Source: an uncultured Anaerolineaceae bacterium (GTDB taxonomy: Bacteria > Chloroflexota > Anaerolineae > Anaerolineales > Anaerolineaceae). Taken from it: DNA of 5,994 bases. Position numbers and translations under genes: made by a program. Positions 1-5,115 of this stretch are shown piece by piece. Numbering within the stretch: position 1 is the first letter of the stretch; the number at the start of each line of letters is the position of its first letter. The notes under the pieces were generated by a model. The model saw only the letters and a program-made list of their open reading frames with translations, was not told where the DNA came from and searched no databases. The stretch covers positions 1 to 5,994 of the forward strand of contig CALCQT010000148.1 of the NCBI GenBank assembly GCA_937894825.1, given 5' to 3'.

Positions 1-690
1 CATCACACTAGCCAGGACGAACCCTCCCACCAATGGGCTATATGAGATAACTTTACTGCCCGTGTCGCCGCTGAAACCGATGATGCCCAGCCCGGCAGTA
101 ACCGGATAAAAATCGGATAAATTCCGTCCCGCGACAAAAATCCCGCAGAACCCATAGACGAAGGCGAGCCCTGCGCCGGCGTAAAATGCGTTTGGTTTCC
201 GGCTGAACAGCAGGATGATCGGCAGCACCGCGATAAAAATACAGATGCTCATCCCGCCGATTTGCAGCAGCGCCCTCAGCAACTCTGGGAATGCGACGCC
301 TTCCTGAAAAAAGATCAGCCACAGAATAGTTGTGCATAAAAAGCTGAACACGCCGGCCAGGGCGCTGATGAGCCCCAGCGCGATCAGCTTTCCCGCCAGC
401 AATTTGCGGAAAGAGATCGGGATGGGCAGGATGGTTTTCAGCGTCTGATCGGTATACTCCCGACTGATCAGGCTGCCGCCGACCAGCGTGATCACAAAGG
501 GCAGAAACATACTGTAATTATTCCAAATCACACTGTTCACTAAATTCTGATAAAGCGGTTTTCCCGGATCGTTGCCGGCGGTTATTTGGAATACCGAGAA
601 CAGCCCCGAAAGCAGCATGGCCGCGTAACCGATCCACAACAGCTCGTACCGTTTGATTTTTTCAAATTCTGTCAGAATGATATCGATCAT
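1..690 (-). CDS. ABC-2 type permease B2, 3' end off the window (LanG/BcrB-like)
   Basis: This frame stays open for 230 codons from the ATG at 688-690 to the left edge, so the C-terminus is missing; comparison with its paralogue B1 suggests a few tens of residues lie outside. The product is a polytopic membrane protein expected to form half of the transmembrane channel of a peptide exporter powered by the ATPase at 1456-2379. Seen: N-terminal EFEKIKRY (residues 8-15) before the first hydrophobic span, VIWNN (54-58), SREYTDQTLK (76-85), SFRKLL (93-98), a further hydrophobic block around 104-128, then FSRKPNAFYAGAGLAFVYG (162-180) and DFYPVTAGLGIIG (193-205). These motifs recur almost in step in B1 (2360-3166). 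The start is supported by AGGAGG 10 nt upstream, inside the last codons of A2, with a 5-nt gap between genes. Family placement (ABC-2 permeases of lantibiotic or bacitracin protection systems) is by motif and context; the exact LanE or LanG assignment is uncertain. Confidence 0.85.
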   Translation of the reverse strand, partial: MIDIILTEFEKIKRYELLWIGYAAMLLSGLFSVFQITAGNDPGKPLYQNLVNSVIWNNYSMFLPFVITLVGGSLISREYTDQTLKTILPIPISFRKLLAGKLIALGLISALAGVFSFLCTTILWLIFFQEGVAFPELLRALLQIGGMSICIFIAVLPIILLFSRKPNAFYAGAGLAFVYGFCGIFVAGRNLSDFYPVTAGLGIIGFSGDTGSKVISYSPLVGGFVLASVM

Positions 691-695
691 TTTTC

Positions 696-1463
696 TCAGT
701 CCTCCTGTGGCCGGGATGCCCAAATGATGAATGGAATACAGATGGCTGTCAGCAGCAGGAAGTAACGCAGGCAGACGGCGCCGGAGATCAGGTAAGGGCG
801 GATCATTTCAAAATTTTCCGGCGTCCTTTCCACGCCGAACCCTGCCCACCAGCGCATCACGATCGGTTCAGGAAGGGCTGACAGCAGAATGTGATCCGGC
901 GGCAAATTCCCCATCATGTAGGCGATTGAAAAATTAACCAGGGTATAAACGGCTGCCAATAAAATTGAAAAGATCGCACTCTTATTCAAGCGGATGATTG
1001 CGATCAGCACCGGCAATGTGGACAGAAAAGCCAGCAGCCCCATCACAACGCTCAAACCCAGTTTGGCGGGGATCTGATGCCAGTAAATACTCCCGATGAT
1101 CACACCGCCGATCATGGTCGCGCCCAGTCCCGCAACCGAATAGATGATTGAAATGACCAGGATCACAGCCAGTTTGGCAAAAGCCATTTCGGTCCGGCTG
1201 ACGGGGATTGGCAGCAGGTTCTTCAGCGACCCATTTTCACGCTCCATAAAGAAAAGAATGCATGTCACAATGCTCAGCACGCATGGCAGAAGCAGAAAAT
1301 CACCGAAGAAAAGAGCCAGGTTGAACAGACCAGTGAAATCCATCCTGTCTTTGCCTGCCAAGACGGTCATGGGAATCGGGAAGAGGCAGGCCGCCAGAAT
1401 CGAAAAAAGGATGAATTTCTGACGTTTGATTTTGGCAAATTCACAAAGAATCAGGTTAAGCAA
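696..1463 (-). CDS. ABC-2 type permease A2, TTG start (LanE/BcrB-like)
   Basis: Hydrophobic protein of 255 residues with about six likely membrane spans, the first permease of the downstream GC-rich module and the presumed partner of B2 and the ATPase. I place the start at TTG 1461-1463, not at the upstream ATG of the longer open frame (1592). The TTG has GGAGGA 7 nt upstream, overlaps the ATPase stop by 8 nt, and gives an N-terminus (MLNLILCEFAKIKR) that aligns from residue 1 with A1. The 43 extra residues of the longer frame are only the ATPase tail read out of frame. Key stretches: LFPIP (27-31), FFGDFLLLPCVL (52-63), FFMERENGSLKNLLPIPVSRT (71-91), and IYSVAGLGAT around residue 110. A hand count gives 55 identities with A1 in the first 91 gapless positions. 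The C-terminus ends in a charged RPQED that overlaps the Shine-Dalgarno of B2. The gene is translationally coupled to the ATPase upstream. Confidence 0.9.
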   Translation of the reverse strand: MLNLILCEFAKIKRQKFILFSILAACLFPIPMTVLAGKDRMDFTGLFNLALFFGDFLLLPCVLSIVTCILFFMERENGSLKNLLPIPVSRTEMAFAKLAVILVISIIYSVAGLGATMIGGVIIGSIYWHQIPAKLGLSVVMGLLAFLSTLPVLIAIIRLNKSAIFSILLAAVYTLVNFSIAYMMGNLPPDHILLSALPEPIVMRWWAGFGVERTPENFEMIRPYLISGAVCLRYFLLLTAICIPFIIWASRPQED

Positions 1464-2379
1464 TGCCTTCTCCTCCCGTGATCCGTTTGAAATAATCCTC
1501 CAGCGTGTTATTTTGCGTATGGACTTCAAACACCTCAATGCCGTTTTCCACCAGCAGGCGGACGAGCGCATTGGTGGCGATATCGAGGTCATACAGCCTT
1601 AAAGTATGATCATCCTCAATATGGAAGTTGGTCGTTCCCAGGCTTTGCTCGATCAAGCGGGCGGTCTGAGCGGTATCGGACACGGCCAAATGGATGTAGC
1701 GGCTGTTTTTTCTGTCCAGCTCGGCCAGACTTTCTTCCTCCAGCAAAACGCCCTGGTCAATAATGCCGATATCGTCCGCCAGCATGGATATCTCCGACAG
1801 GATATGGCTGGAGAGCAGCACGGTTTTGCCCTGTTCTGTGCTGAGGCGCTTGATGAAGTCGCGCACTTCGGCGATTCCGATCGGATCGAGCCCGTTGACC
1901 GGTTCATCCAGTATCAGCACCTCTGGGTCATGCATGATGGCATTGGCGATCGCCAGCCGCTGTTTCATGCCCATCGAATATTCGGCGAACAGTTTTTTAT
2001 CCTGATAAGGCAAGCCGACGACTCCCAGCGCGTTCTCGACCGCCTGCCGGTTGGGGACGCCGCGCAGCCGAGCGAAGATGCGCAGATTCTCAGTTCCGGT
2101 CAGGTTAGGATAAAAGCCGGGTGATTCGATCAGGCTGCCGATGCGCGGCAGGATGCGTTTGCCGTTTTTCCTCACGTCCTCCCCGAAGATTTTCACCTCA
2201 CCAGCGGTCGGCGTTGTCAGATTCAGGATCATGCGCATGGTCGTGGTCTTCCCCGCGCCGTTTCGTCCCAGCAGGCCATAGATGCGTCCCTTTCGAACGT
2301 GGATGCTGAGGTCCGCGACGCTTTTTTGCGTGCCGTAAACCTTGGTCAGATGGTTGGTCTCAATGATGATTTCGTTCAT
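1456..2379 (-). CDS. ABC transporter ATPase, LanF/BcrA/CprA-like, with E-loop
   Basis: Cytoplasmic ATPase of 307 residues, full length for the lantibiotic-protection and bacitracin-exporter family. Seen: Walker A GRNGAGKT (38-45); a Q-loop position occupied by glutamate in SLIESPGFYPN (E85); signature SMGMKQ (135-140); Walker B VLILDEP (154-160) with catalytic E159; D-loop GLDP (163-166); switch histidine H192 in LLSSH; then a C-terminal accessory region of about 100 residues ending in NTLEDYFKRITGGEG. Glutamate in place of the Q-loop glutamine (E-loop) is known from lantibiotic immunity transporters of the LanFEG class such as NukF, and supports that assignment over a generic drug exporter. 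ATG start with AAGGA about 10 nt upstream; the first 20 nt overlap the end of B1, and the stop overlaps the TTG of A2. It is the only intact ATPase here, so it probably drives A2/B2 and perhaps also A1/B1. The transported peptide cannot be told from sequence. Confidence 0.95.
   Translation of the reverse strand: MNEIIIETNHLTKVYGTQKSVADLSIHVRKGRIYGLLGRNGAGKTTTMRMILNLTTPTAGEVKIFGEDVRKNGKRILPRIGSLIESPGFYPNLTGTENLRIFARLRGVPNRQAVENALGVVGLPYQDKKLFAEYSMGMKQRLAIANAIMHDPEVLILDEPVNGLDPIGIAEVRDFIKRLSTEQGKTVLLSSHILSEISMLADDIGIIDQGVLLEEESLAELDRKNSRYIHLAVSDTAQTARLIEQSLGTTNFHIEDDHTLRLYDLDIATNALVRLLVENGIEVFEVHTQNNTLEDYFKRITGGEGIA
1471..1476 (-). promoter_or_regulatory. Shine-Dalgarno of A2 (decides TTG start)
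   Basis: GGAGGA on the minus strand, inside the ATPase codons for Gly-Gly, lies 7 nt before the TTG at 1463. No comparable site precedes the upstream ATG of the longer frame, and the homologous gene A1 begins with the same TTG-CTT-AAY codons. Confidence 0.75.
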
Positions 2380-3166
2380 TAATTAATCGTCCTTTCTTAT
2401 TGTTTCTTCCGGATGGCGTCGCCATCGCTTCATCATAAGGCGGTGCAAAGAAAACAATTACGATGGTAAGCACTACCATTAGCGCTAACACAGCGCATCC
2501 AATGATAGGATGGAAAACTTCCGCTCCCTCATTACCCCCATATCCGATGATGCCAAAACCTGCCGTAATTGGATAAAAATCAGCCAGATATCTTCCTGCC
2601 GCAAAAGTACCGCAGATGCCATAGACAAATGCGATCCCAACACCTGCCCAAAATCCATTTTGTTTCCTGGAAAACCATGCAATCAAGGGAGCGACAGCTA
2701 AAAAATTGGAAAAAGCATTCCCACATATTTGAATAAAAGATGTTTCAATCAATACCAGCGTAATGTCATTGAAATGTAAAACCAAAACCGCTGCTATAAA
2801 AGTGCAAAGAAAGCTGAAAATCGCAAATAATACCGTCAAAATACCGGTTGTAATTAATTTGCTGAACAGTAACTTTCGGAAAGATACAGAAGCCGTTAAT
2901 ACAGCTTTTAATGTATTGTCCGTATATTCGCGGTTAATCAAAAAACCCCCGAGCAGCATGATAATAGAAGGAAATACTAAGCTAAAGTTATTCCATATTA
3001 CTACCTGATTGAAAACCTCAAAACCCATTCCTTCCGTTTCTTTTCCTATTCCAGTTTGTATTTGTAATACTGCGTATACAACGGAAACTAAAACACCAAC
3101 AACGCCAGTCCACAGGATACTATATCGCTTGAGCTTCTCAAACTCACATTTCACGATATTCAACAT
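2360..3166 (-). CDS. ABC-2 type permease B1 with read-through C-terminal tail (LanG/BcrB-like)
   Basis: Membrane protein of 268 residues, second permease of the upstream AT-rich module and paralogue of B2. Shared motifs: EFEKLKRY (8-15), VIWNN (56-60), REYTDNTLK (79-87), SFRKLL (95-100), FSRKQNGFWAGVGIAFVYG (165-183), DFYPITAGFGIIG (197-209). ATG start with a strong GGAGAGG region just upstream; the gap to A1 is 17 nt. The last hydrophobic span ends near residue 240. The remaining residues, APPYDEA and then a polar basic tail to NERNHH, are encoded partly by the ATPase leader, including its ribosome binding site and its first codons, so the tail looks like a product of a recombination joint and not part of the family. 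Base composition is clearly lower in G+C than the ATPase that follows, and the change falls at about 2400-2430. B1 probably pairs with A1; its ATPase must come from elsewhere because the one next to A1 is degraded. Confidence 0.9.
   Translation of the reverse strand: MLNIVKCEFEKLKRYSILWTGVVGVLVSVVYAVLQIQTGIGKETEGMGFEVFNQVVIWNNFSLVFPSIIMLLGGFLINREYTDNTLKAVLTASVSFRKLLFSKLITTGILTVLFAIFSFLCTFIAAVLVLHFNDITLVLIETSFIQICGNAFSNFLAVAPLIAWFSRKQNGFWAGVGIAFVYGICGTFAAGRYLADFYPITAGFGIIGYGGNEGAEVFHPIIGCAVLALMVVLTIVIVFFAPPYDEAMATPSGRNNKKGRLINERNHH
2385..2399 (-). repeat. 15-bp ATPase-leader repeat, copy 2 (contains SD)
   Basis: Minus-strand TAAGAAAGGACGATT, identical to the copy at 4030-4044 in front of the ATPase remnant. 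It contains the AAGGA Shine-Dalgarno of the intact ATPase. A second shared block, ATCCGGA, follows upstream at 2408-2414 (4054-4060 in the other copy). The two copies are directly oriented, 1,645 bp apart, and enclose A1 and B1. The promoter elements found upstream of the other copy have no counterpart here: TACAAT is replaced by unrelated bases within the B1 coding sequence. Confidence 0.85.
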
Positions 3167-3183
3167 TGTTTATCCACCTCTCC

Positions 3184-3942
3184 TTACCCTTCTTCATGCT
3201 TGTAGAAAATGACAGCTATGATGGAGCAAATAATCCCTATTACAACCAGTATGGCAAAAACAGGCAGTGTGGAAAGCTCGTAAGGAAGAAGGTAAGAAAA
3301 CTGCTCTCCCAAAGAAAAGAACCCTATATACCATCTGAATACAAGTGGAATCGGAAAAGCTGATATAAAAATGCCCGGAGTTCCAACCTCGGAAGCCATT
3401 GAATTAGCAATCAGAAAACCGATTATTGCATAAACAAATGAAAGCAGGATCGAAAATATATAGTTTTTGTTGCAGATGATAACAATCGCAATAGCGGGAA
3501 GCGTCGCAAGGAAAACTAGAACGCCCGCAAAAATACTGCATAGCAGATATTGTGGAACTTGTTCAACACCCTTAACCAAAATTCCACCAACTAAGGTTGC
3601 CCCAAGTCCCGCCACAGAATAAATTACTGACAGAATAAGTAACACAAGCAGTTTGACAAGTAAGATTCCGGTTCTTGAAATGGGGATTGTCAGTAGATTT
3701 TTCAGCGTATCATTATCTCGCTCCATAAAAAACAGCATGGAAGCAAGAATACCTAAAACGCAAGGCAAGAACAGTAAATCACCGAAAAAGAACATACTGC
3801 GGAATAAATTTTTGAACGGCAGTTTATCTTTTAACATTACAGCGGTAAGCGGAATGGGAAAGAGGGTTGCAGCTACTATGGTGAACTGGATAAACCTTTT
3901 TCGTTTCAGCTTTTGAAATTCACACTCAATCATATTAAGCAA
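3184..3942 (-). CDS. ABC-2 type permease A1, TTG start (LanE/BcrB-like)
   Basis: Membrane protein of 252 residues with about six predicted spans, first permease of the AT-rich module. It aligns without gaps to A2 over at least the first 91 residues (55 identities by hand count): ECEFQKLKRKRF (6-17), LFPIP (27-31), FFGDLLFLPCVL (52-63), FFMERDNDTLKNLLTIPISRT (71-91), IYSVAGLGAT around 110. The start is TTG at 3940-3942, matching A2. The ribosome site is weak: AGGG motifs lie 2 and 8 nt away, whereas A2 has GGAGGA. An ATG three codons in (3931-3933) overlaps the stop of the ATPase remnant as ATGA, a typical coupling arrangement, so initiation there (249 residues) is a real alternative. Codon and base use are AT-richer than the ATPase, A2 and the regulators, suggesting a different origin. 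It probably works with B1 and the ATPase at 1456-2379. Confidence 0.9.
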   Translation of the reverse strand: MLNMIECEFQKLKRKRFIQFTIVAATLFPIPLTAVMLKDKLPFKNLFRSMFFFGDLLFLPCVLGILASMLFFMERDNDTLKNLLTIPISRTGILLVKLLVLLILSVIYSVAGLGATLVGGILVKGVEQVPQYLLCSIFAGVLVFLATLPAIAIVIICNKNYIFSILLSFVYAIIGFLIANSMASEVGTPGIFISAFPIPLVFRWYIGFFSLGEQFSYLLPYELSTLPVFAILVVIGIICSIIAVIFYKHEEG

Positions 3943-4028
3943 TTCCCTAGCCCTGTCGCTTTTTTGAAAAAGTCCTCTAAAGTATTCTCAAACAAATGCG
4001 CTTCGGAGGGTTCGATTCTATTTTCCAT
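3930..4028 (-). pseudogene. Remnant of a second LanF-type ATPase gene (32 codons)
   Basis: A short frame from ATG 4026-4028 to TGA 3930-3932. It begins MENRIEPSEAHLF, continues ENTLEDFFKKATG, and ends in a frame-shifted GLGNCLI. The second half matches the extreme C-terminus of the intact ATPase (VENGIEVFEVH, then NTLEDYFKRITGG). Every catalytic motif is absent, so the body of an ATPase gene, roughly 275 codons, has been lost. Near the end it is 2 nt shorter than the corresponding stretch of the intact gene, which moves the stop to overlap the start of A1. The ribosome site is intact (AAGGA 6 nt before ATG, in a leader identical over 15 bp to that of the complete ATPase), so the little frame is probably still translated. 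It may serve only to deliver ribosomes to A1. Identity as an ATPase tail is clear from the alignment; any function of the peptide is unknown. Confidence 0.85.
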
Positions 4029-4029
4029 C

Positions 4030-4044
4030 AATCGTCCTTTCTTA
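4030..4044 (-). repeat. 15-bp ATPase-leader repeat, copy 1 (contains SD)
   Basis: Minus-strand TAAGAAAGGACGATT directly before the remnant ATPase ATG, identical to 2385-2399. It carries the AAGGA Shine-Dalgarno at good spacing (6 nt). Together with copy 2 it brackets the AT-rich permease pair. Confidence 0.85.
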
Positions 4045-4050
4045 ATGCTT

Positions 4051-4062
4051 CAATCCGGATTG
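4051..4062. promoter_or_regulatory. 12-bp perfect palindrome over the transporter promoter
   Basis: CAATCCGGATTG reads the same on both strands. It overlaps the proposed -10 box (4059-4064) and the expected transcription start near 4052. A dimeric repressor or a short RNA hairpin is possible. Only the core ATCCGGA is kept before the intact ATPase (2408-2414). Confidence 0.4.
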
Positions 4063-4064
4063 TA
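4059..4064 (-). promoter_or_regulatory. Likely -10 box of the transporter operon
   Basis: Minus-strand TACAAT, one mismatch from TATAAT, 31 nt before the remnant ATPase ATG. The -35 position (4082-4087, 17-nt spacer) reads AGGTTT, far from TTGACA, as expected for a promoter needing an activator. That position is occupied by one of the AAGGTT repeats. It is the only convincing promoter in front of the transporter genes, so it probably serves all of them down to B2. Confidence 0.55.
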
Positions 4065-4071
4065 GCAGCCC

Positions 4072-4130
4072 AACCTTGTATAAACCTTGCGGCAAACTTG
4101 GATTAACCTTGGATTTTGGATGGCAAACTT
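4072..4130 (-). promoter_or_regulatory. Direct-repeat operator array, 11-bp spacing (response regulator site)
   Basis: On the minus strand the motif AAGGTT or AAGTTT occurs at 4125-4130, 4105-4110, 4094-4099, 4083-4088 and 4072-4077. The last four are exactly 11 bp apart, one helical turn; the first is 20 bp further upstream. Tandem direct repeats at 10-11 bp are the known binding pattern of OmpR/PhoB-family regulators, and the array sits between the two-component genes and the exporter, over the -35 position. Binding by the response regulator encoded at 5116-5820 is inferred. Confidence 0.65.
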
Positions 4131-4144
4131 GAATTGCTTTTGGA

Positions 4145-4294
4145 TTATTGCGTGTTTAGCGGAAAACGTACTCGGAATTCTGTTCGGACGGAGGGCTTAC
4201 TCTGGACGGAAATCACGCCGCCCATTTTCTGTGTGAGCTGCTGGACAATGGAGAGCCCCAGCCCGCTGCCCTGTTCTGAACGCGCCTTGTCGCC
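4145..4294 (-). pseudogene. Severed C-terminal (G2-box) segment of the histidine kinase
   Basis: Directly after the premature TAA at 4295-4297 the same frame continues for 49 codons to TAA 4145-4147. It reads GDKARSEQ, GSGLGLSIVQQL (the G2 box that closes the nucleotide lid), then QKMGGVISVQS and a final FRVRFPL strand. This is the expected end of a HATPase_c domain, with no frameshift and no visible decay. It has no ribosome site or start of its own, so it is probably untranslated unless the stop is read through. With this part the kinase would span 4145-5113, 322 codons, a normal length for this small-sensor type. Confidence 0.9.
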
Positions 4295-5113
4295 TTAATA
4301 AAGCCGTTCGAAAATATGCGGCAGGTCCTGCGGAGCGATGCCGTCCCCGTTGTCCGTTACACTGAGTTCGGCAAACCCTTCATCGGATTCCACCCGGATT
4401 TCGATACGGGTGGCTTGACCGTGACGGAGGGTGTTTTGGATCAGGTTGTTCAGGACGCGCCGCAAGGCATCGGCATCCATGGTCACCGGCACCGGCGCTT
4501 CTGGAATTTCAATATCATAAACAAGCGGCTGCGTTTCAAAGATGGGGATCCAGTCTTTCAGGATGTCCCGGCAGCTTTCAGCCAGATCCAGCGGCTGCAA
4601 CTGAAAGGTCTCTTCACCGGAATTCAGCTTGAACCATTCGAAAAGCATATCGACGGTATCTTTCATTGTATACGCCCGCTCCCGTGCGGTTTCGATATAG
4701 GATTCCCGCTCCGAACCACTGACGATCCCTTTTTGCGCCGTGTCCAGGTAGCCGATCAACGTCGTTAACGGCGTGCGCACGTCATGGGAAAGACTGGTCA
4801 TCAATTGCCGGTTGGCTTCTTCATTTTTTTTAAATGTGATGATCTGATCGCGATAATTCTGCATAATGTCATTGATTTTGTAGCTCAGTTCGGCAATTTC
4901 CTCATCCGGATGCGCCAGCAGCCGCCGGTTGCTGTTCCCCGCGGCGATGTCGTCCAGTGTCTCTGAAAGCGTTTTGAGTTTGGCTTTTATCCGGCGGTAA
5001 CGGCGAAACAAGAACATTGCGCAGAGGAGTATGACCCCGGCTAGAAGCGTCATTGCGATCAGCGGCATATTGCCGGAGGTGCTGCCGGTTGTGCTCATGA
5101 AAGCTGATTTCAT
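4295..5113 (-). CDS. Sensor histidine kinase, truncated by an in-frame stop
   Basis: Membrane kinase expected to control the adjacent response regulator. The readable protein is 272 residues: a very short outside part, one membrane span (about 16-36), a basic RRYRR stop-transfer, a HAMP-like or coiled linker (40-100), H-box SLSHDVRTPL with phosphoacceptor H110, N-box NNLIQNTLRHG (N227), G1 box DNGDGI (254-259) and the F-box HIFERLY (266-272). The stop TAA follows at once where the family usually has Lys or Arg (YKGDKAR), so a single base change (AAA to TAA) explains it. The G2 box lies beyond the stop. Without it, ATP binding and autophosphorylation are probably impaired. The ATG lies 2 nt after the response regulator stop, with GGAGAGG upstream, so both are co-transcribed. 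With almost no extracellular loop it resembles small kinases linked to peptide exporters, where the transporter or another membrane partner may supply sensing; that is inference. Confidence 0.9.
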   Translation of the reverse strand: MKSAFMSTTGSTSGNMPLIAMTLLAGVILLCAMFLFRRYRRIKAKLKTLSETLDDIAAGNSNRRLLAHPDEEIAELSYKINDIMQNYRDQIITFKKNEEANRQLMTSLSHDVRTPLTTLIGYLDTAQKGIVSGSERESYIETARERAYTMKDTVDMLFEWFKLNSGEETFQLQPLDLAESCRDILKDWIPIFETQPLVYDIEIPEAPVPVTMDADALRRVLNNLIQNTLRHGQATRIEIRVESDEGFAELSVTDNGDGIAPQDLPHIFERLY

Positions 5114-5115
5114 TT

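Noticed and set aside
1464..1592. 43-residue N-terminal extension of permease A2 from an upstream ATG
   Set aside because: The extension is the ATPase C-terminal coding region read out of frame, is not hydrophobic or family-like, and a strong Shine-Dalgarno sits before the TTG at 1463, which matches the start of A1.
1606..2124. Plus-strand open frame of 172 codons
   Set aside because: It lies wholly opposite the intact ATPase with its Walker motifs, has no family-like content, and is a typical shadow in GC-rich coding DNA.
2412..2426. Near-perfect palindrome GATGGCGTCGCCATC in the end of B1 as an operator or terminator
   Set aside because: It has only a one-base centre, no following T-run on the minus strand, and lies in coding sequence; it could be chance. 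It does sit close to the recombination joint.
4295..4297. TAA as a reassigned sense codon
   Set aside because: The ATPase and A1 both end naturally with TAA just where the next gene starts, so TAA is a working stop here.
4316..4768. Plus-strand open frame of 150 codons and neighbouring shorter ones opposite the kinase
   Set aside because: They mirror the H, N and G1 box coding regions of the kinase and show no recognisable motif or ribosome site.
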